Shown here: in pieces, positions 6,001-13,590 of the stretch
Position numbering within the stretch: position 1 is the stretch's first letter
Layout: the number at the start of each line of letters is the position of its first letter
DNA from: JBBRLA01 sp038231615
GTDB taxonomy: Bacteria; Myxococcota_A; Polyangia; Palsa-1104; JAEUJZ01
Direction: 5' to 3'
DNA length: 13,590 nt
Assembly: GCA_038231615.1 (NCBI GenBank)
Contig: JBBRLA010000166.1
Coordinates: 1-13,590, forward strand
Notes under the pieces: model-generated
The model's database searches: none
What the model saw: only the letters and a program-made list of their open reading frames with translations
Told to the model about the DNA's origin: nothing
Position numbers and translations under genes: made by a program

Positions 6001-9000
6001 TTTTGCGCAGATCGCGGGCGCTTTTGGACCGCCCCGCAGAGCGCAAGATCCTGCTGGCGCGACTGGGGGCGCTTTATGCCGAGCACCTGGGTCGCCGAGA
6101 TCTGGCGCGCGACGCATTTCGCCAGGCGCTGGCCCTGGATCCTGCGTTCCACCCGGGGCTGCTCTTCTTCGCGGAGGATGCCCGGGAGCGGGAGGACTAT
6201 GGGGCCGAGCTGGCGCACCTGAAGCGCCTGGCGGCCTCGATCGACTGGAACGTCGAGCCCGCCAAGAAGGCCGAGGTCCATTCGCGCCTGGCGGTGCTGC
6301 ATCGTCGGGCGGGGCGCCAGGAGGTGGCGGAGGGGCAGGCGCGACAGGCCCTGGATCTGGATGCGGGCAACCCCCAGGCGCTCTCGCTGCTGGAGGAACG
6401 ATACAGCGCCACCAGACGGTGGGCCGAACTGGCCGAGATCCTGCTTTTGCGGACGAAGATCGAACCCGATCTCGTCAAGCGAGCGAAGGCCCCGGCGCTC
6501 CTGGACACTTTGGGCAGGAAGCTGACCGCCGAGGATGCTGCCGCCGGCTGGCTGGCTGTCGCCCGGGAACTGCCCGAGGGACAGGCCGCGGCGCGGAAAG
6601 AGCTGCTGTCCCGGTCCATCGAGCTTTACCCCACGCCGGACGCCTTCCTGCTGTTGGGGGCGCAGGAGGACGCTGCGTCGCGACTGGACCTGCTGCGGCG
6701 GGGGCATTCCCGGTTTCCCGAGCATGCTGGGCTGGCCCTGGCACTCATCCAATCGGGCCCGAAAGACGAGGCGCTGGCGGTCCTTGCGGCCACCCTTCTG
6801 CATGTAGACCGGGCCGACCGGATAGACCGGGCCGACCCGGCCGACCCGGCCGCCGAGTCCCGGGAGACCCTGCTCATCGCGACGGCGCGGGTCCTGGCCG
6901 ACGGCGGGGAGCGTTTGGCGGCCCGGGGGTTGCTGCGTCGTGCCGGCCCCAGCGAGAACGCGATGCACGCCAGGGTCGAACTGGACCTGGACCTGATCGC
7001 CAGCGCGCTTCCCGGGAGCGAGGAGGATTTGGCGCCGGATCTGGAGCGCCTGCGGGCACAGGGGCTGGCCGGGAGCGAGGAGCTGCGGGCGCTGGCGCGC
7101 CTTTATACCGCTCGCGGTCGCCACGGCGAGGCGGCACGGGTGCAACTGGAGGCGGGCGCGGACCCGGACGATCTTTTGGCCGAGTTGGAGGTTGCGGGGA
7201 CCCACGAGGCCTTGCTCGACGCGCTCCTCGGCCAAGCCGCGGTGCGGCCGGATGACGCCCGCAAGCTGTACCAGCATGCGGCGTACATCGCGGAGCACCA
7301 GGTGGGGGATCACCGGCGGGCGGCGACCCTGCTGGAGAAGGCGGCCTTCTTTCGCGGCCCGGAGAGCGAAGCGGCCATTCTCTGGTCCCGGGCCGGGCAG
7401 TTGTGGAACCTGCTCGGGGACCGGGAGCGAGGGTCGGTGGCCCTGGGGCGCGCGCTGAGCGCCGGGGGCGAGGCCACGCCGATGGTGCTGATGGCCCTGG
7501 GCGACTACTTTTTCGACGAGGGCGACTGGGACACCTCGGCGCGGCACTACCGCCGGGCCTTCGCCGTGAACGAGGTCCCCCATGAGGAGCAGGGGCGGGT
7601 CCGGCTGCGCCTGGCCTCCATCGAGCGCCGCCGTGGCAACGCCCAGGCCGAGGAGCAGGAACTGGCCGCCGCGGTCGAGGCCGGAGCCGGCGCGACCGCC
7701 TGGCCCGCGCTGGCAGCGATGTTCCGGGCGCAGGGGGAGCAGGCCCGTCTGGGCGCGGCGCTGCTGGCCTGGTCGGACCATGAATCGGAAGCGCCCCGGC
7801 TCGCTCTGTTGAAGCAGGCCGCTTCCCTGGTCAGCGCCAGCTTGCTTCCCAGGGTGGACGATGAGCTGACCAAGCTTGACGCGGACGACGACGAGGTCCG
7901 GGACAGGGCGCAGGCCCGTCTGCGAATGGCCGAGGATCTGCCGGGGCTGGCCCAGGCGCTGGTGCGCGACATCGACAAGAGCCAGGGGGAGCGCCGGGCG
8001 GTTGCCGCGCGGGAGCTGGCATCGGTCTGCGAGAGGCTGGGCGATCCGATCGCCGCCGCCAACGCCTGGACGGTGGCCCTGGAGTCCTCACCCGATGCGG
8101 GCCCAAAGGACGAGGCCGAGGACCAGGAACGGGCCGCCGCGCGCTGGGTCCATGACTTGGCGCTCTCGTCGGAGCCGTCTGGCACGTCTGGCACGTCTGG
8201 CACGCCTGGCCTTTTGCCGGCCCGGCACGGCTTGCGGGTGCTGGCGGAGTCCGGCCGGACCGAAGCCGCCCTGGACATCGTCAACGCCGAGCTGCGGCGG
8301 AGCAAGGGGGCCGGCCCCGGCGCTGCGCATCTGCGCGTCCTCCACGCCGAACTCTTGCATCGGCTGGGCCGGGCGGATGATGCCATCGGGCAACTCGATC
8401 TTCTGCTCATGCGGATGCCCGAATTCGGTCCCGCCCATGCGTTGCTGGGTCGCCTGCTGGCGACTTCGCAGCAAGCCGCGGAGACGGAGCGCGGGCAACA
8501 CCACCTGTGGTTCGCGGCCTTCGCCGACGACGTGGAAGAGTCCGAAGCAGCGGAATGCGCCCTGCTGGCCGCGCAGGTGCGGCGCGCTTCCGCCAAGGAC
8601 GAGACCGGATCCGGGGGCCCGACCGCCGAGGAAGACATGGGCACGCTCTTCGCGCGAGCGGCGCACTTGCTGCCCCGGGACACGCGCCCCGTGTGGGCCC
8701 TTTACAATATGAAGATGGACGCCGGGCGCCTGGAGGAAGCGCTCCCCATCCTGGAACATGCGCAGGCCCTGGGGCAGGACCCGGCCCATGTGCTGCTGCA
8801 AAAGGCCCATGTACTCAGGCTCCTGGGTCGACTGGATGAGGCCGAAGACGTGCTCCATCAAGCACAGCTTCAAGACGGCGGCGGCGGCGAAGGCGACATA
8901 GAAGTGCTGAGGGCGCTGCACGAGATTCGCGTGGAGCGTGGGGCGGCCCCATTCGAGGGCCATAGCGAGGTGGGCCGGCCCACCACGGAGCAGGGTTTTC

Positions 9001-11549
9001 GAGAGCGGGCGCTTCTGCTGGCGGAACGCCAGGACTACCTTGGGGCGGCAGACGCCGCGAGCCAGGCCGCCGAGGAGTCCCTCCAGCCCCAATCCGGCGA
9101 GGCCCTCTTCGCCGCGGCGAACCTGGCGCTGCGGGGCGGGGATGAATCCAGCGCCAGGGGGTATCTGGGCCGTGCCCTGCACCTGGGCGGAGCGGCGGGG
9201 GGCCGGGCGCAGCGAGAACTCTATGCGCTGGATGGCGGAGCCGACCCTGAGCAGAGAAAACGGGCGCTGGAGGAACGTCTGGTTTTGGCCGGCGAACCGG
9301 AACGGCGCGACCTCCTTTTTCGCCTGATGCAGGTCGCCGTCGAGACCGCAGACACGGACGCTGTTCTGTGCCACAGCGAGGAGCTTCTGGCGTCGGAACC
9401 GGGGAACGATCTGGCGTTTCGCGAGCGCCGCCGCGCCCTGGAAGAACGGGGTGACGTGATCGGGCTGCTCTCCCTTTTGCACCAGCGCGCCGCGGCCCTG
9501 GCGGATCCTTTGGCCCGGGCCGAGGCGATGTGCGAGGCGGCGGCCCTTTACGACGGGATGCTGGGGGAAAAGGAGCAGGCCGAAAGACATCTGAAGGTGG
9601 CCCTGGAACTCATTCCCGGGCACCCGTGGGCGCTTTTGGCCCTGGCCGATCTGGCGTATCGCCGGGGGGACTATCAGCAAGCCCGCGGGTTCTACGATTC
9701 CGCGCATCTGCTGGATGCCGAGCCGGCCGGCTTGCCGAATGAGGGCGAACATCTGCTCCGGTACGGCGAACTTTGCGAGTCACAGGAAGACCAAGCCCTG
9801 GCCGAGCGCGCCTACCGAAAGGCCCTGGAACGGGGAACAGGACCGACGAGAGTCAGGGCATCCGAGGAACTGTCGCGGGTGTATCAGGGCCAAGGAGACT
9901 ATGGGGCCGCCTACGAGGTACATCAACAGGTCGAGGCGCACCTGCCCCAAGGGGCCTCCGAAGAGGCCGTGGGCCGGCGGGTGCTGGTCCGCCTGCATCT
10001 GGCCTGGCTGGCCCTGCACAGTGGGCAGGTCCCGGAGGCCCGCCGCCACCTGCAGGACCTGCTGGCCGATCGACCCGGCAGTCCCGAAGGGCTGTCGATG
10101 CTGCTTGAACTGCACCGTCAGACGGACGAGCCGCTGCATGCAGCAGAGGTCCTTGAGCGGCTGATCCAGATCACCGATCTGCCCTCAGAGCGTGCGGACC
10201 TGCTCTATGAGCAAGCAGCGATCTTCGAAGCGCAGCTGGGGGCGCCCGGCAAGGCCTTCGAGATCTACCAGCAGGCCACCGACGTGGTCCCTGGGCATGT
10301 GCCTTCGCTGCGTCGCCTGATCGTGGGCTATCTCCGCGACGCCAACGGGGTTGGGATTGGCGAGACGGTGCGGGAACTGGAGGAGGCGGAAAAAGGGCTG
10401 GGCGAGGTCCAGTACCTGGCCGGCGTCGGCATGGCGCTGGCCGGCAACGACGAGCACGCGGATCGTCTGTTGGCCCGGGCCGGCGCCGAGGACCTGGCGG
10501 TGGCCCTGTGCTCCATCGGGCTGGCCATGCCGGGAGATCTCAGCATCCTGGACGAGCCCATCGCCGCGGCGGTGCGGTCCCTGGGCGGCACGGGGGCCCT
10601 GCCCCTTCTGGAGTCGGCGCTTTATGATCGGCTGCGGCCGGTCAGCGCGGGAATTGACGTGGGCGCCAGGCAGATCCTGGGTCGGCTGGCCGAGCTTCGT
10701 GGTGAACCCTCGGCCCGGGTACACTTGGCGGTCCTGGCCTTTCTCCTGCCCGACGGGTATGCCCACCAGCGCCTTGAGGTCCTGGGGCCGGCGCCGCCGA
10801 AGATGCTGACCGAGGATCCGATGCCCCCGTCAGGCAGAGGGCCCTTGCGGGATGCGATGGCCGTGCTGGGGCGTCACCTGCTGGGCCTACCGGCGCCGCC
10901 GCTCCCCTTGTCCTCGGAGTGGGGCCTGCGTCTGCGGCCGCTGGGGCAGTCCCTGGGTTTTCCGCGCCTGGATGTGGCGATCGTGGAAAGCCTGGGGACG
11001 ATGCCGATGGAGGGTCCGGCCCGCTGTGACCCGACCCACCCGCCGCGTCTGCGCCTGCTTCACCGGATGACAGCGAACGGCGCCCAGGCCCGCTTTGCCG
11101 CTTTGCGGGCGCTGCGTCTTCTCCTGTCGGGCGTGTCGCTCATACAGGGGAGGAGCGGCGAAGATGTCCTGGCCTTCCTGCAGGCCGCGGCCAGCCTTTT
11201 CCTGCCCGACGTGGTCCTTTGCAGCCCGCTGTCCCAGTCCTGGCTGGCCGACCTGCAGGCCCTCCAGCTTCGCCCCGAGTCCCTGCCTCGTGAACAGCGC
11301 GAGCAGGCCCAGAGCGCCCTTCGTGCCTTGATGATGGATGCCAATGCCACGCTGGCGTCCTTGCCGGGCTTCATCCAGGCCGCGCAGCGCGCCGCCGAGC
11401 GGCAGGCCCTGGCCGAGACGGGAGATTTACTTGCAGCGATTCTAGCCCTGTGCGAAAACCCAACGGCAGAGCCTCTCGGTCGGCTAGATGCCCTGAACCA
11501 GCCCGCCCTCATGGAATTGAGGGCCTTTGCCGACCGACTCTACCGCTGA
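3021..11549 (+). CDS. Giant TPR-repeat protein with unassigned N- and C-terminal domains, 2842 aa
   Basis: A single uninterrupted frame opens after a TAA at 2967. The only plausible start before residue 109 is TTG at 3021, with a weak CAGG 9 bases upstream. Residues 1 to about 240 are not TPR: alternating hydrophobic strands such as GIERVRVRLARSHAVVSAQM suggest a beta-rich domain, vaguely like DUF2993-type lipid-binding folds (low confidence). Residues about 243-2445 are a long TPR-like superhelix, for example DLARDAFRQALALDP (1027-1041) and QAERHLKVALELIPGHPW (2186-2203). Some repeats form longer units of about 70-80 residues. Residues about 2450-2842 are a non-TPR domain including ARFAALRALRLLLSG near 2690. 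There is no signal peptide, transmembrane segment or catalytic motif, so a cytosolic scaffold for protein-protein contacts is the likely role. Large TPR proteins of this style occur in myxobacteria. It lies 116 bases after the 180-residue gene and 120 bases before clpB; its partner is unknown. Confidence 0.85.
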   Translation: MAFSAITPLALTKTGSRTRLHLSQSADLGPGTLSRLEIDVPDSILASDRGRQQRCRGRLTRAELELSQEQISSWLASSSCPFLRARGIERVRVRLARSHAVVSAQMLVEGRRVWLTARVRLRADKEADGLWGHKTLLCLEQVRVHGFAPMPAPVCGLSLCTALLGGPDGTGERTIAVRGVSEVGIDPLRLALLGALPSQGYRLPDASRISISELRVIEGSIVLHFGSLAQNSSGEPAAALPAELLLGDRHLAAGQVDLALAAYKEQEDGPAATLARGRRLAVLASQPARFDEAVALAEEELHRTPDHVGAHLALAAIETLREQPKSAIARYLRLSELPDNTPEEVATAILCAAELLLHEYSGDAVKWLEKAAALNGGPPSSRAASHLAEQYTKERRYQELAHLEERQISLLPKAAHADLQRHHLRLATLYLEHLNDLSRAQEEIDKAMGLGGNNPAVWELEARLLQGRAGHRAEALQALDKAAALSNADEAADIYARAGAVAERMGEEEAALLRYRKALSCVPGHLGALERLADLLADARRLEEAREAYEALLERAPFGEMGSSIRRQALLALSRLAIEMGNDRHRARGYLGRALALGGEHDPEVLRAWAAAEEADGQLENVEKALARLEELGFQDVVLRRAEVLVALKRPEEAIQLVFNSRAALKRPEPPERAEQALHVLILARQAMGDTRGLRGALEQLLELAPENQRAQLELGQVLAAGGDLEGAQVHLSRAGKEPVVLEALIQIAVRRGDLSAQEQTLGELIEVLGTDSSRDQERAGALARQAELLTRLDRKPEAAARLELALSLAPASDGSRSTIGEAALALGRFDVAKAAWAPLLEQAARDGSVSEEVMQIALRLAELGEATHPDAALGHFRLVLTGHPGSHDAARAWGGVLRILSRPSGGQGPPDREARIEALVQAAADPRTEEPPATRADRLNEAAGLREQQGRLEDAVGLYEQTLDLSTRHLPALDALEALAERAGNKALVASTLLRRSRALLDRPAERKILLARLGALYAEHLGRRDLARDAFRQALALDPAFHPGLLFFAEDAREREDYGAELAHLKRLAASIDWNVEPAKKAEVHSRLAVLHRRAGRQEVAEGQARQALDLDAGNPQALSLLEERYSATRRWAELAEILLLRTKIEPDLVKRAKAPALLDTLGRKLTAEDAAAGWLAVARELPEGQAAARKELLSRSIELYPTPDAFLLLGAQEDAASRLDLLRRGHSRFPEHAGLALALIQSGPKDEALAVLAATLLHVDRADRIDRADPADPAAESRETLLIATARVLADGGERLAARGLLRRAGPSENAMHARVELDLDLIASALPGSEEDLAPDLERLRAQGLAGSEELRALARLYTARGRHGEAARVQLEAGADPDDLLAELEVAGTHEALLDALLGQAAVRPDDARKLYQHAAYIAEHQVGDHRRAATLLEKAAFFRGPESEAAILWSRAGQLWNLLGDRERGSVALGRALSAGGEATPMVLMALGDYFFDEGDWDTSARHYRRAFAVNEVPHEEQGRVRLRLASIERRRGNAQAEEQELAAAVEAGAGATAWPALAAMFRAQGEQARLGAALLAWSDHESEAPRLALLKQAASLVSASLLPRVDDELTKLDADDDEVRDRAQARLRMAEDLPGLAQALVRDIDKSQGERRAVAARELASVCERLGDPIAAANAWTVALESSPDAGPKDEAEDQERAAARWVHDLALSSEPSGTSGTSGTPGLLPARHGLRVLAESGRTEAALDIVNAELRRSKGAGPGAAHLRVLHAELLHRLGRADDAIGQLDLLLMRMPEFGPAHALLGRLLATSQQAAETERGQHHLWFAAFADDVEESEAAECALLAAQVRRASAKDETGSGGPTAEEDMGTLFARAAHLLPRDTRPVWALYNMKMDAGRLEEALPILEHAQALGQDPAHVLLQKAHVLRLLGRLDEAEDVLHQAQLQDGGGGEGDIEVLRALHEIRVERGAAPFEGHSEVGRPTTEQGFRERALLLAERQDYLGAADAASQAAEESLQPQSGEALFAAANLALRGGDESSARGYLGRALHLGGAAGGRAQRELYALDGGADPEQRKRALEERLVLAGEPERRDLLFRLMQVAVETADTDAVLCHSEELLASEPGNDLAFRERRRALEERGDVIGLLSLLHQRAAALADPLARAEAMCEAAALYDGMLGEKEQAERHLKVALELIPGHPWALLALADLAYRRGDYQQARGFYDSAHLLDAEPAGLPNEGEHLLRYGELCESQEDQALAERAYRKALERGTGPTRVRASEELSRVYQGQGDYGAAYEVHQQVEAHLPQGASEEAVGRRVLVRLHLAWLALHSGQVPEARRHLQDLLADRPGSPEGLSMLLELHRQTDEPLHAAEVLERLIQITDLPSERADLLYEQAAIFEAQLGAPGKAFEIYQQATDVVPGHVPSLRRLIVGYLRDANGVGIGETVRELEEAEKGLGEVQYLAGVGMALAGNDEHADRLLARAGAEDLAVALCSIGLAMPGDLSILDEPIAAAVRSLGGTGALPLLESALYDRLRPVSAGIDVGARQILGRLAELRGEPSARVHLAVLAFLLPDGYAHQRLEVLGPAPPKMLTEDPMPPSGRGPLRDAMAVLGRHLLGLPAPPLPLSSEWGLRLRPLGQSLGFPRLDVAIVESLGTMPMEGPARCDPTHPPRLRLLHRMTANGAQARFAALRALRLLLSGVSLIQGRSGEDVLAFLQAAASLFLPDVVLCSPLSQSWLADLQALQLRPESLPREQREQAQSALRALMMDANATLASLPGFIQAAQRAAERQALAETGDLLAAILALCENPTAEPLGRLDALNQPALMELRAFADRLYR
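6805..6849 (+). repeat. In-frame 18-base tandem repeat inside the TPR gene
   Basis: Two near-identical 18-base units (6805-6822 and 6823-6840) are followed by a 9-base half unit. They encode the Asp/Arg/Ala/Pro linker VDRADRIDRADPADPAA (residues 1262-1278), which interrupts the helical repeats. Unit lengths are multiples of three, so copy-number change would keep the frame. Confidence 0.8.
8178..8204 (+). repeat. In-frame 9-base tandem repeat inside the TPR gene
   Basis: Three perfect copies of TCTGGCACG are followed by a partial fourth to 8210. They encode SGTSGTSGTPG (residues 1720-1730), a flexible Ser/Gly/Thr linker between helical segments. Like the repeat at 6805, it preserves the reading frame and could vary in length by slippage. 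Confidence 0.85.
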
Positions 11550-11656
11550 GGTTCAGGTCGCGTCGGGATGCTGGTGATGTGCCGCTGCTCTTGGGCTTGC
11601 CGTCGCTAGCTTCGTGATTACTTTCAGTCTGAGACATAGCAAAAAGAATGCCGTTG

Positions 11657-11663
11657 AAAGGAG
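11657..11663 (+). promoter_or_regulatory. Ribosome binding site of clpB
   Basis: AAAGGAG ends 6 bases before the ATG at 11670 and fixes the start. An ATG at 11648 is in a different frame. In the 11550-11669 gap I see no CIRCE element, no clear heat-shock (CTTGAAA / CCCCAT) promoter and no strong terminator for the TPR gene. Confidence 0.8.
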
Positions 11664-11669
11664 CCGTGG

Positions 11670-13590
11670 ATGCGCGTGGACAAGTTCACGACCAAGACCC
11701 GCGAAGCCCTGGTCGTGGCCCAACAGATTGCCGGCCAGAAGGGTCAGCCCGAAATTCAGCCCGAACACATCCTGTTGGCCTTGCTGAGGCAGGATGGCGG
11801 CACGACCAGCGCGCTTTTGCGCAAGCTGGATGCTTCCGCGGGCGCCACCCCGGGCATCCGCGATCCCGCCCTCTTGGCCGCGGAGGTGGAACGGCACATC
11901 GATCAGCAGTCCAAGGCCGCGGGCTCCATCGACATCGGCCTTTCCCGCAGGGCAAGAGACCTGATGGAAACGGCAGAGAAGGAGGCGGAAAAGTTCAAGG
12001 ATGAGTTCACCTCCACGGAGCACCTCCTTCTGGCCCTTTGTGCCAAGGATATCGGCTTCGCCTCCCAGGTGTTGCAGGCCCAGGGGATTACCCATGACAA
12101 CCTGCTGAAGGCGCTCTTCGAGGTCCGCGGCGCGCAGCGGGTGGTCGACCCAGAGCCGGAGGGGAAGTACCAGGCACTGGAGCGGTTTACCCGAGATCTC
12201 ACAGAGGTGGCCCGGAAGGGCAAGCTGGATCCGGTCATCGGACGTGACGAAGAGATCCGCCGTGCCATCCAGGTTCTGTCTCGCCGCACCAAGAACAACC
12301 CGGTCTTGATTGGCGAGCCGGGGGTGGGCAAGACCGCGATTGTCGAGGGGATTGCCCAGCGGATTGTCTCCGGCGATGTCCCCGAGGGGCTCAAGGACAA
12401 GCGAATCCTGGTGCTGGACCTGGGCAGCCTGGTCGCCGGGACCAAGTATCGCGGTGAGTTCGAGGATCGCCTCAAGGCCATCCTTCGAGAGATCGGATCC
12501 AGCAGCGGCCAGATCATCCTCTTCATTGATGAGCTGCACACCCTGGTCGGGGCGGGTGCCGCCGAGGGGGCACAGGACGCGGCCAACATGCTCAAGCCGG
12601 CGCTGGCCCGGGGGGAACTGCGCTGCGTGGGGGCCACGACCCTGGACGAGTACCGCAAGCACATCGAGAAGGACAAGGCGCTGGAGCGGCGCTTCCAGCC
12701 GGTCCTCGTCGACGAGCCGTCGGTGCCGGACACCATTTCGATCCTGCGCGGCCTGAAGGAGAAATACGAGGTCCACCATGGCATCCGCATCCGCGATGCG
12801 GCGCTGGTGGCCGCAGCCCGGCTTTCCGACAGGTACATCGCCGACCGGTTTCTGCCGGACAAGGCCATCGACCTGATCGACGAGGCGGCGGCCCGACTGA
12901 AGATGGAGATCGACTCGCTTCCGACCCCCATCGACCAGATGGAGCGGCGCATCGTCTCCCTTCAGATCGAGCAACGGGCGCTGAGCAAGGAGAAAGACGC
13001 CCTTTCCAAGAGTCGCCTCGGCGAACTGGAAGAGGAATTGGCCAACCTGCGCGAGCAATCCAGCGAGATGAAGGCGCGCTGGAAGGGGGAAAAGGACATC
13101 ATCACCCAGAGTCGCACCATTGCCGAGCAGATCGATCGGGCAAAGACCGATTCCGAGCTGGCCCAGCGCCACGGGGACCTGAACCGCGCCGCCGAGCTGC
13201 GGTATGGTGTCCTGCCCGACCTCCAGCGCAGGCTGGACCAGCACAACAGCAAGCTGGCCGAGATGCAGAAGCAGGGGTTTTTCCTGCGGGAAGAGGTCAC
13301 CGAGGAGGACATCGCGGCCATTCTGGCCAAATGGACCGGCATCCCGGTCGAAAAGATGCTGGAGGGCGAGATGGAGCGGCTCTCACAAATGGAGGAGCGG
13401 CTCTCGGCCCGGGTGATTGGCCAGGAGCAGGCCATCTCCGCGGTGTCCAATGCCGTCAGGCGGGCCCGCGCGGGTCTGCAGGACCCGAACCGGCCCATCG
13501 GGTCGTTCATTTTTCTCGGGCCGACGGGTGTCGGCAAGACCGAGATGGCGCGGGCGCTGGCCGGGTTCCTCTTCGATGATGAGACCCACA
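11670..13590 (+). CDS. clpB: ATP-dependent chaperone ClpB, 5' part (640 codons), cut by the window edge
   Basis: ClpB is a hexameric AAA+ disaggregase that threads aggregated protein through its pore together with DnaK, in the cytoplasm. The N domain (1 to about 150) has the two Clp repeats, FTTKTREALVVAQQ... and LSRRARDLMETAEK.... NBD1 starts near KYQALERFTRDL (166 on). It has Walker A GEPGVGKT (215-222), pore-loop GTKYRG (257-262, Tyr260), Walker B with Asp287-Glu288, and arginine fingers Arg340/Arg341. A full coiled-coil middle domain (about 411-540), with GDLNRAAELRYGVLPDLQ, separates ClpB from ClpA and ClpC. NBD2 begins with VTEEDIAAILAKWTGIPVEK, and its Walker A GPTGVGKT is at 617-624. 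E. coli ClpB has 857 residues, so about a quarter lies beyond the edge. The frame is intact and all visible key residues are present. Heat-shock control is usual for clpB but not evident here. Confidence 0.97.
   Translation, partial: MRVDKFTTKTREALVVAQQIAGQKGQPEIQPEHILLALLRQDGGTTSALLRKLDASAGATPGIRDPALLAAEVERHIDQQSKAAGSIDIGLSRRARDLMETAEKEAEKFKDEFTSTEHLLLALCAKDIGFASQVLQAQGITHDNLLKALFEVRGAQRVVDPEPEGKYQALERFTRDLTEVARKGKLDPVIGRDEEIRRAIQVLSRRTKNNPVLIGEPGVGKTAIVEGIAQRIVSGDVPEGLKDKRILVLDLGSLVAGTKYRGEFEDRLKAILREIGSSSGQIILFIDELHTLVGAGAAEGAQDAANMLKPALARGELRCVGATTLDEYRKHIEKDKALERRFQPVLVDEPSVPDTISILRGLKEKYEVHHGIRIRDAALVAAARLSDRYIADRFLPDKAIDLIDEAAARLKMEIDSLPTPIDQMERRIVSLQIEQRALSKEKDALSKSRLGELEEELANLREQSSEMKARWKGEKDIITQSRTIAEQIDRAKTDSELAQRHGDLNRAAELRYGVLPDLQRRLDQHNSKLAEMQKQGFFLREEVTEEDIAAILAKWTGIPVEKMLEGEMERLSQMEERLSARVIGQEQAISAVSNAVRRARAGLQDPNRPIGSFIFLGPTGVGKTEMARALAGFLFDDETH

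Noticed and set aside
11550..11669. Search for a heat-shock promoter or CIRCE operator before clpB
   Set aside because: TTGAAA at 11654-11659 overlaps the ribosome binding site with no CCCCAT partner, and no TTAGCACTC/GAGTGCTAA pair is present.
11553..13244. Long minus-strand open frame (563 codons) opposite clpB
   Set aside because: The plus strand encodes conserved ClpB motifs throughout, so the opposite frame is a shadow with no recognisable domain.

Overview
The window is GC-rich, roughly two-thirds G+C by eye. It carries six protein genes: one on the minus strand at the left, then five on the plus strand. There is no rRNA, tRNA, CRISPR array, insertion sequence or phage module. Strong AGGAGG-type ribosome binding sites, a ClpB disaggregase, and a giant tetratricopeptide (TPR) protein of about 2,840 residues suggest a high-GC bacterium. 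Very large TPR proteins of this style are common in Myxococcota and related former deltaproteobacteria, but that placement is inference from protein style, not from a marker gene.

Left part (1-1404). A YdjI/COG4260-like SPFH protein with a C-terminal SHOCT motif is encoded on the minus strand. It has a recognisable sigma70-type promoter and a perfect AGGAGG ribosome binding site. Downstream of its stop are short direct repeats and a small hairpin. The intergenic region to 1404 is shared with a divergently transcribed NUDIX (MutT-like) hydrolase.

Middle part (1405-3020). Three small plus-strand genes follow: the NUDIX hydrolase with a degenerate Nudix box, a 134-residue protein resembling a lamin-tail domain, and a 180-residue alpha-helical protein that I do not recognise. 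Each has its own ribosome binding site and a gap of 70-80 bases before it. Next comes a 116-base region with complementary heptamers in front of the giant gene.

Right part (3021-13590). One uninterrupted frame of 2,842 codons, apparently starting at TTG, encodes an N-terminal non-TPR domain, about 2,200 residues of TPR-like superhelix and a C-terminal non-TPR domain of about 390 residues. It has no signal peptide or membrane segment. After a 120-base gap comes clpB, cut by the window edge just after the Walker A motif of its second ATPase domain.

Functional picture. ClpB (protein disaggregation), the NUDIX enzyme (possibly nucleotide-pool sanitation) and the SPFH protein (membrane-stress scaffolds in its better-known relatives) share a loose stress and maintenance theme. 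Nothing in the sequence proves that they act together. The most novel items are the giant TPR protein with its unassigned end domains and unusual translation-start region, and the unassigned small proteins before it. I see no clear sign of a defence system or other mobile multi-gene system.
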